Shown: piece after piece, positions 46,260-57,879 of the stretch
How the letters are laid out: each line of letters opens with the position of its first letter
Position numbering within the stretch: the first letter of the stretch is position 1
Assembly (NCBI GenBank): GCA_010094045.1
Contig: ML986598.1
Location: 186,001 to 250,000, forward strand
Source of the DNA: Lojkania enalia
Taxonomy: Eukaryota > Ascomycota > Dothideomycetes > Pleosporales
Reading direction: 5' to 3'
DNA: 64,000 bases
Made by a program: the position numbers and the translations under genes
Notes under the pieces: generated by a model
Told to the model about the DNA's origin: nothing
What the model saw: the letters and a program-made list of their open reading frames with translations, nothing else
Database searches by the model: none

Positions 46260-46990
46260 TGTAAGGTGATGTAGCGTGTGCGATGAGAACCTATGGACCC
46301 AGAATATGCTATTGTTTCCCTCTGTTCATGCGCACCAATGGACGATTGAGGGCGTGTCTATCTGTTGGTGCCTAGAAAGTCGCTGAGGGGTATAGTGAGA
46401 TCGAATAAACGATCCCTATAATAAGCTAGATAAATGGCCCTAGAATGGAACGATAAATGTGATGCCTAGGAATATTTTGCGTGCTACTTAATGAACACAA
46501 TATATAACTGGGTGGGCGGCAGTGCGGTGTGACATTCGTTCTGTGGTTTGGGTAATAAACCATTCTACTATAGATTGAGGCTTCCACTGAGCGGTCCTAA
46601 TTCCGTTTAAATGGTAGACATGTATCTCAGCCTTTTTCAAAGATCTAAGGTGAAAATTAGTGGATAGCAAGCCTTTGTGAATTATGGGAGATTCGAAACC
46701 TGTTCGAATTAGATCGATTGTCACAGTTCGGGTGTATAACCATCTACAGAAGAATCTGACTATTCTGCATGGTATAGCTAAGTTTCATCGCAATGTGTAT
46801 TAGACAGATCATAGAGAGAAATGCCCTAGATGATGTGGAAGAGTGAAATTCAATTGGAGGCTTATCACTGGACCGGCCACCTTAATTTTCCGATCCGGCT
46901 GGGCAGTCGCATCTTCACTCTAATCACCTCATCACGAGAAAGCTTTCGACAGCTTCAACGTCTCCTTTATTGGGGTCTCCTTGCTTCAAA
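46260..46990. other. AT-rich spacer before MSS51
   Basis: This is the upstream region of both the caspase relic (minus) and MSS51 (plus). A minus frame at 46488-46724 has no recognisable domain and is not called. Confidence 0.35.
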
Positions 46991-48560
46991 ATGAAGCCTT
47001 CATATGCTCGAAATCGATTTTTGTCCTTGATAAAAGGGGCCAGACCCCAGTTCCGACCGTCACCGCCAATCCGAATTCCAGGCCGACCGCATTCCACCAA
47101 AGCGCTGGCACCATCTAAACTAATCCTCCCTCGGCGAGGCATATCGTCTACAGCCAGTAGGGGATTCGAGAAGGCATTCGAGCCATTTGAATATGTTGAT
47201 CCTGAGGGAATTACGCGGAAACTTATCCTTACCGAAGACAACCTCTTCCACTCATTCACCCACTCTCCAATTCCCGAGCTCCGAAAACGCGCAGCCTTTA
47301 TGCGGCAGCATGCGTATTGTCCGCATCCTTCACATAAGCCTACGCGCATACCCCATAGCGCCGCAGACCTCGAGTCCCGTAAGTCATCGGCGACCGGCAC
47401 CCAACCCGCGCATGCAAATTTTGAATGCCCCGATTGTGGAGTACCGGTATACTGCTGTGAGGAACACTGGGCAGATGACTACGAAGCACACTTGGAGGTT
47501 TGTGATATAATAAGAGAGATCAATGAGGATGACCACGACTTGCGTAGCGGGAGATTCTTCGGGGAGTTCAGGTTCGCGGAACCGCAGATGGAGGAAATCC
47601 TGGTAAATATGAGTAGTTGGGATACCTATCTGTACACCCGAGATTATGATGCGCTCAATGAGGATCGAGAAATGCGGCAGGCGACTAAGCTTCTGACGTA
47701 TCCTATGACTATTGCAAGTGTCCTACATGAGCTCAGCCCCTACAACATCCGGAGGGGCGGGAGGATGACACCCGAGGGCCTCAAAAGTTTCAGCGGTAGG
47801 CTTTGCGTTTCGCTCACATAGATCCCTATCTAACCCGCATTCAGCCCTACGACACACCCTTCACCCGCCCCGAACGGGAGGCGGCGACTCCTGGAAGAAT
47901 CTCCGACTAGTACCGCCGTCCGTCCGCATCTTCGTTCTCGGTGCTCGCGCCGAATCCTCCCTACCCCGCGAAGCATGGATGCAAATGGTGTATCTATTCC
48001 ACCGTGTTCAGTTCTCAATGCACTTCATTGGCCCCGAAGCCATGGCAAATCGAGAGTCCGAACTTCCTCTCCCAGAACGGACGCCACTAAACCCCTTCGG
48101 AGCTGTCGTTGAAGACCGCATAAGCGATGCCCTAAAAATAAGCACCTTCGTTGAATACTACCACACTATACACAAGACTGGATATTTCTACCCTTATGAT
48201 CCGTATTTCGATGTTTTCGTAGTATTTCATCCTGGCTTCGGTAACCCTGCGAGTATGCATGAATGGGAGGAGACTCTACCTTTGTTGCTTGAGACTAAAG
48301 TCCCAATCATTGCAACGGGCTATTCACCAGCGGATATGGAACAGGATGTGAATCATCTGCAGAAGAGATTCGGAAATGAGATGGATATCCTGCTCGAGCC
48401 GGGAGAGAACAAGTTCCGCAGCTTGAGATGGGATCTGAATGACATGGATCCGCACGATGTCACCTGTAGCAATTGGGGTCTGTACGCCTTTAGAGGAAAG
48501 AGGTATGAGACTATGAGAAAAGAGGAGGAGAAGGAGGAACATAGTGAAAGAACAAAGTAA
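46991..48560 (+). CDS. MSS51: Mss51-type mitochondrial COX1 translation factor
   Basis: Exons 46991-47795 and 47845-48560 give 506 residues. The start is an Arg-rich, acid-poor mitochondrial presequence (MKPSYARNRFLSLIKGARPQ, then RRGISSTASR). FEYVDPEGITRKLILTEDNL and LFHSFTHSPIPELRKRAAF are typical of the family. A zinc-binding region has C110-P-H-P-S-H, then C146-x-x-C149, C155/C156, H159 and C171. The C-terminal domain reads LRLVPPSVRIFVLGARAESS and MQMVYLFHRVQFSMHFIGPE. In yeast Mss51 activates COX1 mRNA translation and chaperones new Cox1 in the inner membrane. The sequence between 120 and 145 is an extra polar loop. The alternative ATG at 46970 is in frame and would add seven residues. 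The gene is intact although its left flank is decayed. Confidence 0.88.
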
Positions 48561-49154
48561 GGATGGTGTAGAACAATAGGAACATGTACATTATTGTATC
48601 AAGGGTCGTCATGTATCTATAAGGCCACTTTTGTACTAACTTACTAAAATCCAGTTTTTTTTTGTATATCACAATATTCTGCTGGTGCTGCTGCACCGTT
48701 CATGCATTTGTTGCCGGTTAATACTTCCGAGAAATTTAATTTTTAACTGTATCTACTAGCCAAGAAGCTCGCTAGCCTCGGGTTCTTGCGTTGCGAAAAC
48801 AGGAAAAATTGTGTCGATGAGTCGCTCAAATTCATTTTCGCTTATACACACTCTTTGATGGCTTCTCTTGATCCTGCAGAGAATGGGCAGCAAAACTCCC
48901 TTTGTCAATATATCCCCAGATGATTCTGACCTCAACTCTATCCCAACATCTTTTCAATGATGCCACAAAGCCGATGATGGCCTTTCTTGATTGATGAGAA
49001 AGATTTGGGATGGCCGCTTCCTCTTCAAATGACTTGGAAGGGTTGTGTGAAATGTAAATTGGATGGAAGGATCACGGACGAGTTAATTTCTGAGGCGTTT
49101 TCGATGTAAAAATCTTTTCAACGGGATTTTTTGATCGATGTAGTGTCAAAGTGA
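48561..49154. other. 3' spacer between convergent genes
   Basis: This is the end of MSS51 and the 3' flank of the rhodopsin-fold gene. It is AT-rich with no supported feature. Confidence 0.4.
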
Positions 49155-50409
49155 TTAGTCTTCATTGTGTCGCTCATGGAATGAAACCTGGCTCCAATTC
49201 CCGGTCTCATGGTATTGCGTAGCTACGTATGAACCATGTCTTCCAATTCTTCTGCTAATATGCACGTTCGGATCAACGAAAGATGTTAGAGAATCGCTCT
49301 CGGACTGCATTTCAAAGAGTCTCAGATTCGGAACTTGTAGTTCTATATCCGAATCCGAGGAACCATCCTCAAATACACAGTGGAATATTGGCCGGAAGAG
49401 CGGTGCGCAGGCGACCGAAATGCCGATTGCAGGCTCCGCCATTGACCAGACCAATACGTATGCGCCTGTATAGGAGATGTCCGTGAATGATACCCGAGTT
49501 AGACATACCACCCGGAGGATGCCGATAACTATTGTGCTAGGGGAAAATGTCAATTATATCCCTCTGCATCCATTATTGAATGATACTTACATTATACCGG
49601 CTCCAAATACGCACATCAATGCGATTCTATCGGCAAGTGAGACCTTCATACCCCATAGTATCGGTAGAGGAAGTAGGAACAGGGTGATGTCTGCAATAGC
49701 ATGTAATGTCCCAATCAAGACGTATGGCAATAATTTGTTCGAGTGACAATGGCCTCCTTGTACGGTTGGATCCCAGGAGAATGCCAGCGGCCGACATGCC
49801 AACATGGTGTATAACATTGTTCCACATACCCAAGCAAGAACAATTGCGATCATCGACCAAGAAAAGATGTGAATGTATCTAAAATCAAATATCCGGATGT
49901 AGAACAGACAAAGAGAAATCTCGATCAAGCCTAGGGAGGCAGCATGGAGGGCTTGCACAACAATACCTAGCTATTTGAAATTAGCAAAATGGGTTTCACT
50001 GTTAGCAACATCGGGATACCTTTAGCGCTTGAGCTACTTTGGAAGGTGCATATATCGAGTGGTGTCCTGCATTTCCAAGTACAAGTTCTATTTCGTTTAG
50101 TCGAATATGGGTTTGATAGCATTAGATGCTCACATACGCAGAATTATCGTCACAGCTAAGGCACATACGACGACCTGAAGAAGAGACAATTAGCGCGAGT
50201 ATTTACGGAATATGATATTTGAGGCATGCCTGCGCCAGTACAATGACCAAGTCTTCCGGTGAGATATTTGTTCGTTTGATTCTTTTACCGGTAAACCGAA
50301 GAACAAGGGATGAGAATGAACTGAACAGAAAGGCGATTACGACCCCTAGGATTACTCTCGCACGATACGAGCTAAAGATATCCGACTGCCGGACTTGAAG
50401 TGACATCAT
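49155..50409 (-). CDS. Fungal rhodopsin-fold integral membrane protein
   Basis: Exons 50409-50230, 50174-50138, 50087-50020, 49970-49591 and 49536-49155 give 348 residues in frame. Seven hydrophobic segments are expected: VILGVVIAFLFSSFSSLVL, LVIVLAQVVVCALAVTIIL, GIVVQALHAASLGLIEISLC, FSWSMIAIVLAWVCGTML, a pair within VLIGTLHAIADITLFLLPLPIL and IALMCVFGAGI, and GAYVLVWSMAEPAIGISVAC. These, with the SIYAPSKVAQALK-type loop and CRPLAFSWDP, match the large Pezizomycotina family of plasma-membrane proteins related to PTH11-like receptors. Its ligand and role are unknown. The first intron appears to be GC-AG: donor GCATGC after LAQ and acceptor TTCTTCAG before VVVCALAV. The other three are GT-AG. 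The C-terminal tail (about 80 residues) is hydrophilic and cytosolic. Confidence 0.82.
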
Positions 50410-51923
50410 TGAGGGATAAGTGCATAGAAGCACCAGAGTGAAAGACTTTGGATGTCACACCGACGGTTTAAAGTCAGATCACGCTGCTACAGCCTGGAAT
50501 CGAGCCTCAGCTGCACAGGTATTAAGGTCACAATAAGGCTACCTGAACGGCAAAATACTGTTCCGGTGAATAAGAGTCGAGCTTTGGCCTTCATCTTCTT
50601 CCTTCGAATAAGACCCAATAGGTAGTAGTTCTTGAAATTAGGTCCTTAGGAGAAATGCTGTGTAACGTCAGCCGCATGGAGAATTCGGACGAATCAGCTC
50701 GTGGAGCATGGAACAGGTGTGCATATAACCCTGTAATGGTGAGAGATAAGAGAGAGCCAAGATGTGATTTCTTGCAATTTTCACGGGCGAGCCCGGTAGA
50801 GGTGGTGCAGGTTGAGATAGAGATCCTCCGTTGACTAAACCCATTTAGAATGACCACGTGACTAACACTTTCACGTCACGGGAAATAACAAGCTCTTAAG
50901 CTTGTTATGATCGAGTTCTATCCTCAAGATTGGACACACGCAGTTGGTCGGCAAGGTGGCCGTGCTACGGATGTTGAAAGCTCCAACGTGTCACTCAGAC
51001 CAAATACTAGCACAAGGTCTGCTGGTGTGTACTTAATCACGGCTCTGGAAGAGCAAAATCAGCGGCTGATCTGACACGCTGACTTCCTAGATAAAGCAGG
51101 CGAAATATTCTAGAGTCGGTTATCTAAGCTTCGAGCCCCCTTTAATCTTAGCTACTGATTGTACTAGTCTTAAGCTACGACTTCGAATTCGAAAGGAATG
51201 ATGATGGCACTCTGTCCTCCGCCGAATAACCTCGACTTACCTAGTTGAGTAAATCACTTCCTTGGCTTGAAAGCAATAACGTAGTCGTCTTTGTGCCTCC
51301 TTCAAACAAGGCCTAGCCTCGAACCTTAGCGCGCGCACATCTTAGCCCCTCCCACTGCTACGTGTATCCGGAGCCGTCTGACCCGAAACAAATTCCCCAT
51401 TTAACTTTCTGCTAAGCTTTGTCAACGCCGAGTCAAGCTCTGCGTTTCCTTTTGCTTATAAACAGCGCACCAATGAAAGTAGTCGATGTTCTATTTTGGG
51501 GGGTTGAGTTTGTTTGCTTAGGCGCCTCTGACCTCAGCATCAGCATCAGCCGAAGCTTGTCGACCATTGCTGATGCCGGTCCTAGTCCTCGCTGTGTGCC
51601 TAGCACTAAGTGTACGATCATTTGCGGCAGGCGGTTCTTCCGGTGGTCTGTGGTACAGTCTGGTGCCGCTGTTTGGAAACAACTCCCGGTACAGCCGCAA
51701 TGGAAAGATATAGATCCGCTTGTAGAAACAACAAAACCTAGAGTAGAAGGTTTAGTATATAGGTAACTCCTTGACTCCTAAATTTCCGGTTCCCAAATCA
51801 ATCAACATACCTCCCACATCTTCATCCTACTTCCTTGTGCCTACGAACCACTGTCGACAATTCGTCATGCTCCTTTCTATTCACTATATCATAGTGATCC
51901 TTCACAATTTCAACTCCGAATCC
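50410..51923. other. Divergent intergenic region, 1.5 kb
   Basis: This lies between the rhodopsin-fold gene (minus) and the ferritin-fold gene (plus). Frames at 50591-50857 (minus) and 51419-51766 (plus) lack domain support and are not called. No promoter element was assigned. Confidence 0.35.
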
Positions 51924-52994
51924 ATGATGAAGTTCTTCTCAGCTCTCGCTATCATCTGCTTGGCCACTACCGCTGTTGCCGTCCCTACCGGCAAGCGTTC
52001 AACACCTCCCTTCCCACTTCCCGACGGCTTCCCTAACCCCAGCGACGCCCAAGTCATACAGATCCAGCAAGCTGCGTTTGGTACCCTTCCTAACGGCCCG
52101 CCACCATCAAATATCAGCACGGATGGCCTCACAAACCTCAAGCTCATTGCCCTAAACGAACTCTTTGAAGTCGCCTTCTTCAACGAGCTCGTTCAAAACG
52201 TCACTAATAGAGTCCACGGCTATGACCTACGTGCCGGCCATGAATACGCTCTCGCGACGCTAAAGGCTGTCGTCGCACAGGAGGAGCTGCACGCATTAAA
52301 CGCCAACGGCGCTCTCAAGAAATTTGGCCAAGAGCCCATCCAACCATGCCAATACGACTTCCCCGTCTCATCTTTCCGTGAAGCGATTGCACTTGCTGCG
52401 ACGTTCACAGATGTCGTTCTCGGCACTTTGCAGGACGTAAACCAAGTCTTTGCCAAGAACGGTGACGACGGACTCGTTCGGGCTGTCAGCTCCGTCATTG
52501 GAAACGAAGCCGAGCAGGAAGGTTTTTATCGAACTTTGCTCAAGAAGCGTCCCTCTTCTCAACCCTTCTTGACTACTTCGGCCCGCGACTTCGCATTCAC
52601 TGCTATCCAATCTTTCATTCTCCCTGGCTCTTGCCCAAACATCAACACTATCCCGCTCAAGACTTTCAAACCTTTAAACGTCCTGACCGAGCACATTCAA
52701 CCCGCCTCTCAGAATCTACAATTTAGTTTCGCCAAGGCCGATGCAAGCACTACCGACGCCAGCGCTCTCAACATCGTGTATATTAACCAGCAAAACGCTC
52801 CTATAGTAATGTCGCTACAGAATGCGTACGAACAGGATGAACAAATTGTTTTCCAAGCCCCATTTCCTTTCCAGGAGTTTGAGATGAACGGTTTGACTAT
52901 TGCAGCTGTTACTAAGGGCGCCGGGCCCTTTGCTAATGCGGATGTGGTTGCCAACGCTACTCTCTTTGGTCCTGGTCTTATTGAGATATATTAG
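51924..52994 (+). CDS. Secreted ferritin-like domain protein (LsdA/Rds1-like)
   Basis: Single-exon protein of 356 residues. MMKFFSALAIICLATTAVAVP is a signal peptide followed by a KR processing site (TGKR). The ferritin-like four-helix fold is read from LNELFEVAFFNELVQNVTNR, EYALATLKAVVAQEELHALN, and VSSVIGNEAEQEGFYRTLL. The Glu and His spacing (E-x-x-H in QEELH) recalls ferritin sites, but metal binding in this family is unproven. A C-terminal beta-type domain of about 110 residues follows. Relatives include Aspergillus nidulans late sexual development protein LsdA and Schizosaccharomyces pombe Rds1, which respond to starvation or development. The start at 51924 was chosen because the longer frame would place sequence before the signal peptide. 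Confidence 0.85.
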   Translation: MMKFFSALAIICLATTAVAVPTGKRSTPPFPLPDGFPNPSDAQVIQIQQAAFGTLPNGPPPSNISTDGLTNLKLIALNELFEVAFFNELVQNVTNRVHGYDLRAGHEYALATLKAVVAQEELHALNANGALKKFGQEPIQPCQYDFPVSSFREAIALAATFTDVVLGTLQDVNQVFAKNGDDGLVRAVSSVIGNEAEQEGFYRTLLKKRPSSQPFLTTSARDFAFTAIQSFILPGSCPNINTIPLKTFKPLNVLTEHIQPASQNLQFSFAKADASTTDASALNIVYINQQNAPIVMSLQNAYEQDEQIVFQAPFPFQEFEMNGLTIAAVTKGAGPFANADVVANATLFGPGLIEIY

Positions 52995-53689
52995 AGGCTG
53001 AGATAGGAGGGGGGCTTTGAGTCTTGCATAGCGACGGCGCTTAGGGAAAAGCTACTAAATAGGTGGCTATACCCATTTTCATTTGCTCACTTTAGTTAAT
53101 GTCTTGTTTAACTGTGCAGGCCCTGATTCAGTGATAATTAATCTCGATTCCTTGACTAGCAGACGTTCTCTATTACGGTGATGAAATACAGATAAATGAC
53201 AAATCCAATAGATACCATCTGCAAGGCCAGTACGGAAGGGCTTGGCTCACACCTGTGTCCAGGAAAGGTCGTCTCTCATTGATGTGCGTGAAGGCCCAAG
53301 CGGAATACTGAGTATGAATTTGGCTGATCTTTGTACGACCGTGAATCTTTGTGTCGACCCCTGCCGGCATTATATGGACTAGACCTCTTTGAGATATGCG
53401 TGTGGTGAGATGCCACGACGTCATTGCCTTGTCCCGCTTCCTGCTCCACCCCACACCTGCACTCTCTGTACCATGGCAGTAACACATCCGAACAGTCTTA
53501 TACGCCCGCATGAAGATCCAAATCATGCGCGCACCTCGTGCCCCTCAACCCGCCCGGCTTGGCCCACCTACCTCTCTTCCTTTCCTTCCATCCATTCCGC
53601 GGGAGCGCTCTCACATCCCCTAGACCCGCCGGTCAAGGTAAGGCTGAACGCTCGCCCAAAATCCTCCTGAGGCACACATTCAGGCCACC
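52995..53689. other. Intergenic, 0.7 kb
   Basis: This holds the 3' flank of the ferritin-fold gene and the promoter of the next. Short frames overlap on both strands and are not supported. Confidence 0.35.
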
Positions 53690-55033
53690 ATGGCCCATCA
53701 GTATCTCGCTGATAGCAACGGTTGGCTGAGCTTCAACCATACCACGCCTCGCTTGTATGTCACGGCTGAGGACGACGAATTCGACCCCGAGACACTGCGC
53801 TCATGGAGCGAGGAAGGGTTTAAAGTGAGCTACTTGCCCATGGGCCAGGGCGGAAAGACATATGTTAACACGCTACATCATCTGGGCGACGGCTTGGGCA
53901 TCGGGGAACGCTACGCCATCGTGGGTATACACCCCCTCTCTTCGTTAGATGCGCGCGCGACATCGAGGCTCCTATTTCCCTATTGCATATGCTAACGCTA
54001 CTGTACAGCATTTGGCGATGCCGCATCTATATGTCTAGAGGTCTACTCCGAGCCGAAGACATCGACCTCCAAACTCTGCTCCTTGATCGCCTACTATCCC
54101 ACGTCCATTCCGGATCCACGACACCGTTTCACCTCCTCCTTCCGCGTCCTAGTTCACCTTGCACAAGGGACATCTGAAGAAGCGACCATAGGTGTGACGC
54201 GCCGGCCCGAGGTGCTTGGGATACAAGGAAAGAGGCGGACGGTGCGGAAGCGTGTGACCCCAGGTATAGGGGTGGGCGGGTTGCAATCGAAAATTGAATA
54301 TCCAGTCTATACCTATGAAGGGGTAGATACTGGGTTTGCAGAACACGATTTGGACGAGTACGACGCTGTGGCTGATGCTGTGGCATGGAGCAGGAGCCTA
54401 GGTATGGTGCGACGCGGCTTTGGTGCCGAGGTAGACTTGGAACGCGTGTGGGAAGAACATGTAGAGGGTATGCAACCTCCCCCTCATACCATACCACACT
54501 AATCCTAAACAGAGGCATATCACTCCAAAAAAGCTACCAAACTCCTCGAAACCTTTGTTGAACAGCCCGAACCTTTTGTGAATTTTACGCCCACAATGAC
54601 TGGTGGTATTGGCCAAGCCGAACTTAAGCGCTTCTACACTCACTATTTCCTCCCTTCGGCGCCACCTTCTTTCCACATGCGCCTTATATCTCGAACAATT
54701 GGCGTAGACCGAATCGTTGACGAGCTCTACGTACAGTTCAAACATACCACTCGGATGCCCTGGATACTACCAGATGTCCCGCCCACTAATCAAAAAGTCG
54801 AAATTGTTATAGTTAGCATCGTAGGCATGCGAGGCGGGAAGATCTGGCATGAGAGAATTTATTGGGACCAGGCAAGTGTACTGTTCCAAGTGGGGTTGCT
54901 AGATCCAGACGAGGTGCCTGAAGATGTGAAGAAGAATGGCTTGGCGATGCTGCCTGTCGCAGGGAGCGAGGCAGCGAGGAAGATTATGGATGTGGGTTGT
55001 GAGGATGGGAATGATATGATTGATGAATGGTAA
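53690..55033 (+). CDS. Dienelactone hydrolase-like protein with SnoaL/NTF2-like C-terminus
   Basis: Exons 53690-53924, 54009-54467 and 54513-55033 give 404 residues. The N-terminal half aligns with fungal carboxymethylenebutenolidase-type alpha/beta hydrolases (RLYVTAEDDEFD; FKVSYLPMGQGGKTYV; ALVVYP-like LIAYYPTSIPDPR; FRVLVHLAQGT). The usual nucleophile motif G-x-C-x-G is not visible: the site after GERYAIVAFGDAA reads ASICLEV, with a single Cys. So catalytic activity is uncertain. The C-terminal half (LETFVEQPEPFVNFTPTMTG; FYTHYFLPSAPPSFHMRLIS; DELYVQFKHT; PPTNQKVEIVIVSIVGMRGG; ERIYWDQASVLFQVGLLDP) is a SnoaL-like polyketide-cyclase/NTF2 fold. The role is unknown, possibly degradation of aromatic lactones or secondary metabolism. 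Confidence 0.82.
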
Positions 55034-55957
55034 ATGGCTGCCCGGTTACTTCTGTGTTGCATTCAGCGATTTCCTTAGCCTGATTATAATAATTATAATC
55101 TTTGGTAATACCTATCTATTGTGTCCGATGGTCTCTCCAAAGGGTTCCATCTCGTGTATCTGGACCAGTTATCTCAAGTTCACAATTTTTTTCTTCTTCC
55201 TTTGCAATAGAAAAAGATATAAATTATAAAAATAAAAAATAAAAAGGGAAAGGAAAAAGAATTAAATTATAAGCTTTGTAGAGGTCTGACGAAGCTAAGC
55301 TTAGGTCCTGATGTATATATTGTCGTGTGCTCTCCTAACATGGTATAGCCCCCTGTACCGAAAACTCTGTAATATGGCATTCGACAGACCTCCCACACAT
55401 TCACCGCAGTTCCTCAGGTCTTTGATATCTGCCCTATCATATACTTTCCTTGATACCGAATGTTTCAGATGTATTGCCCTTGAACAGATGCGATCTGAAA
55501 GCCAGAGAAGTGCCGGCAGTATCTACCCATTTCAATACGAAGGCTTCTCATCGCAAAACTTACTTCGGATTTCCTTTAAAGTAAGAGGGATAAATATTAG
55601 TCTACTAGTTAGGCATTTGCTTCTGCAAATTTTCCTTTTTCGCGCGTGAGCCCGCGGCTAGCCGGCCACAATCACAGAAACAGTACCCATAAGTTCTTGA
55701 AATAGTAAGACTGCGGAGCAAACACCAACAATGTCTAAAAAGGGAAATATAACCACCCCGTAGAAATCCCGCAGCCAATAAACTTTGCTTCTCCCGCATG
55801 TGCCCTTATCAATAGCTCTATCGAGTGAGTCAAGGAAAACTTCTCGTGGTCTCGCTTGATGCACCGTAGAATCTAATCAACGTTGACTCAATTTTTTTCA
55901 GGCCAACACACTTTATGTGCATATATATGACTAAAAACAAGGTATTGCTACGCTAAT
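55034..55957. other. AT-rich spacer before the transporter pseudogene
   Basis: 0.9 kb, AT-rich, no supported gene. Frames at 55311-55649 (plus) and 55605-55864 (minus) have no domain. Confidence 0.35.
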
Positions 55958-57608
55958 ATGTATTTGGTAAACCCGACTTTAAAACACATCATGGTTCTGG
56001 GAATTAGGATGCGGTCGAAGATGCTGAAACCCCGGCCATACATTGCTGCGAGCATTCTCGCAGGCTTGGGTGGATTTCTATTCGGGTACGTTCGAATCAT
56101 TGCGATCTTTTCGAAGTCGATGTTGAGGAGCCTACAGACTTGATACGGGGACTATAGGCCCTATTACAGCTATGTCCCAGTTCTCCAATACTTTTGGACT
56201 CGTCAGCGCTACCGTACATGGCCTGATTGTGTCCTCGATTCTGATCACCGGCGCCCTATCTTCTTTTATGGCTGGTCATCTTGCAGATACCGTCGGCCGG
56301 CAAAAAGGTATGATGGTAGGCGGATTAGTCTTCGGCATTGGTTCCGCACTCGAAGCGGCATCTATTCACCTTGCTATGATATTTATTGGTAGACTAATTA
56401 TAGGAGTTGGAGAGGGATTATTCCTGAGTACGATCGTGGTCTATATCTGCGAGATTTCGCCCGCAAGGAATCGCGGTATCATCGCTTCGGCACCGCAATT
56501 CTTCATTATCTTGGCAATAGTGGTTGGGTATTTCTTCTGCTACGGGACTGTGAATATCTCGTCTTCGCTTTCTTGGAGACTTCCGTTTGCGCTGCAGTCC
56601 CTTTGCGCTTTTTTGTACGCTGTGATTAGTCTTCTATTTTTACCTGAGAGCCCGCGCTGGCTTAAGACAAAGGGGCGTTTCTACGATGCGAGGGCAACAT
56701 GGGAAAAGCTTGGTATCTCAGATACTGAGGATATCCGAGATCAGGATGTGCGAGAGGTGGAATCCGACATCGATGCGCTTGCTTTGAGTCAAACTAATAC
56801 GCATCAAAGCGTGAAAGAAGACGTTCATATGCTACTGAGGGTTTTCGCAAAGGACGTACGCAAACCTACTGCTCTCGGAGTATCCATGATGTCCATGATG
56901 CAACCAAGTGGCATTGACGGCGTTTTATATGTAAACTCTATCTCTAATACCTGGCCAGATGTGGGTTGATCTGACACTAAATCACAGTACGCGCCGCTTC
57001 TTTTCCAGTAAGCCGGGCTCGCCATCACATCGTCTTCCTTCCTCGCATCAGGCCTCAGCGGTGTCGTTATCTTCGCAACGACGGTTCCCGCAGTATTTCT
57101 AGCAGACCGCTGGTCCTGCCGTGCTTCCGTTATCTGTGGCGGATTTGCGACTGCAACAACGATGCTCGTCATCGGCTCCTTGTACGCAGCAAATGTTGTG
57201 TACAATAACCACGGCTCTGGACGCTGGGTTGTTGTCGCTTGTATTTTCCTCTTCACGTTCGTATATAGTGCGACCTGGGCCGTCAGTATCAGCATTTACG
57301 CGAGTGAGGTTCAACCGTTGAAGACCAGAGCTGCAGCAAGTAGCCTCGGCCGCAGCGGGAATTGGATTGTGAATTGGATTGTTGCATTCACTACTCTGAT
57401 TTTCCTGATGAGGTCTTCGAGTGGCGTCTATTTCATGTTCGGCGCATGCTGCTTTCTGACTGCGATTGTTTGTTTTTTATGGATGCCCGAGACTAGGGGG
57501 TTATCCTTGGAGGAAATTGATGGGATATTTGAGAAGGATGGCAGGTATGGGCGGAGCATGGGTAGAGTTGCGCATTTCTTTAAGAGGGAACATGAGAGAC
57601 ATGGCTAA
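55958..57608 (+). pseudogene. MFS sugar transporter with one premature stop
   Basis: Exons 55958-56085, 56138-56930 and 56988-57608 sum to 514 codons. The protein has about 12 transmembrane segments and the sugar porter signatures FGLDTGTIGPI, GHLADTVGRQKGM (loop 2-3 R-K pattern), IFIGRLIIGVGEGLFLSTIV, PESPRWL, and the C-terminal PETRGLSLEEID. All of that is in frame, except TAA at 57009-57011, where YAPLLFQ should continue as QAGLAS. CAA or CAG to TAA/TAG is a single-base change of the RIP type. A donor-like GTAAGC overlaps this stop, but splicing there to the nearest AG breaks the frame. Truncation after residue 314 would remove the second half of the transporter, so it is probably inactive. 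A sequencing error cannot be excluded. Confidence 0.8.
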
Positions 57609-57879
57609 TAGTGTATCTGCCGGATGAGGGTGGAGACCACAACATCTTAACTAATTAGAGAGGCCCGAAGGGATGATAGAAATGGTCCAGATATCGAAGA
57701 CTGGGTTATTTAAACGACATCAATGTTTGTTTAAGAGCGAACGAATATGTTATTTGCCGGCGATGTGTCTATACGACAAATATTTATGGATTAGCTCTAT
57801 GTAGACTCTAATGTGATCAAAACATTATCCTTCAACTTCTCTTTAATAAGCCTTCTAGACGAGCTCCCGCTGCATAGTG
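57609..57879. other. 3' spacer after the transporter
   Basis: Short AT-rich stretch without features. Confidence 0.35.

Noticed and set aside
57001..57056. Intron from GTAAGC to CATCAG that would remove the stop in the transporter.
   Set aside because: It puts the following conserved segment (GVVIFATTVPAVFLADRW) out of frame.
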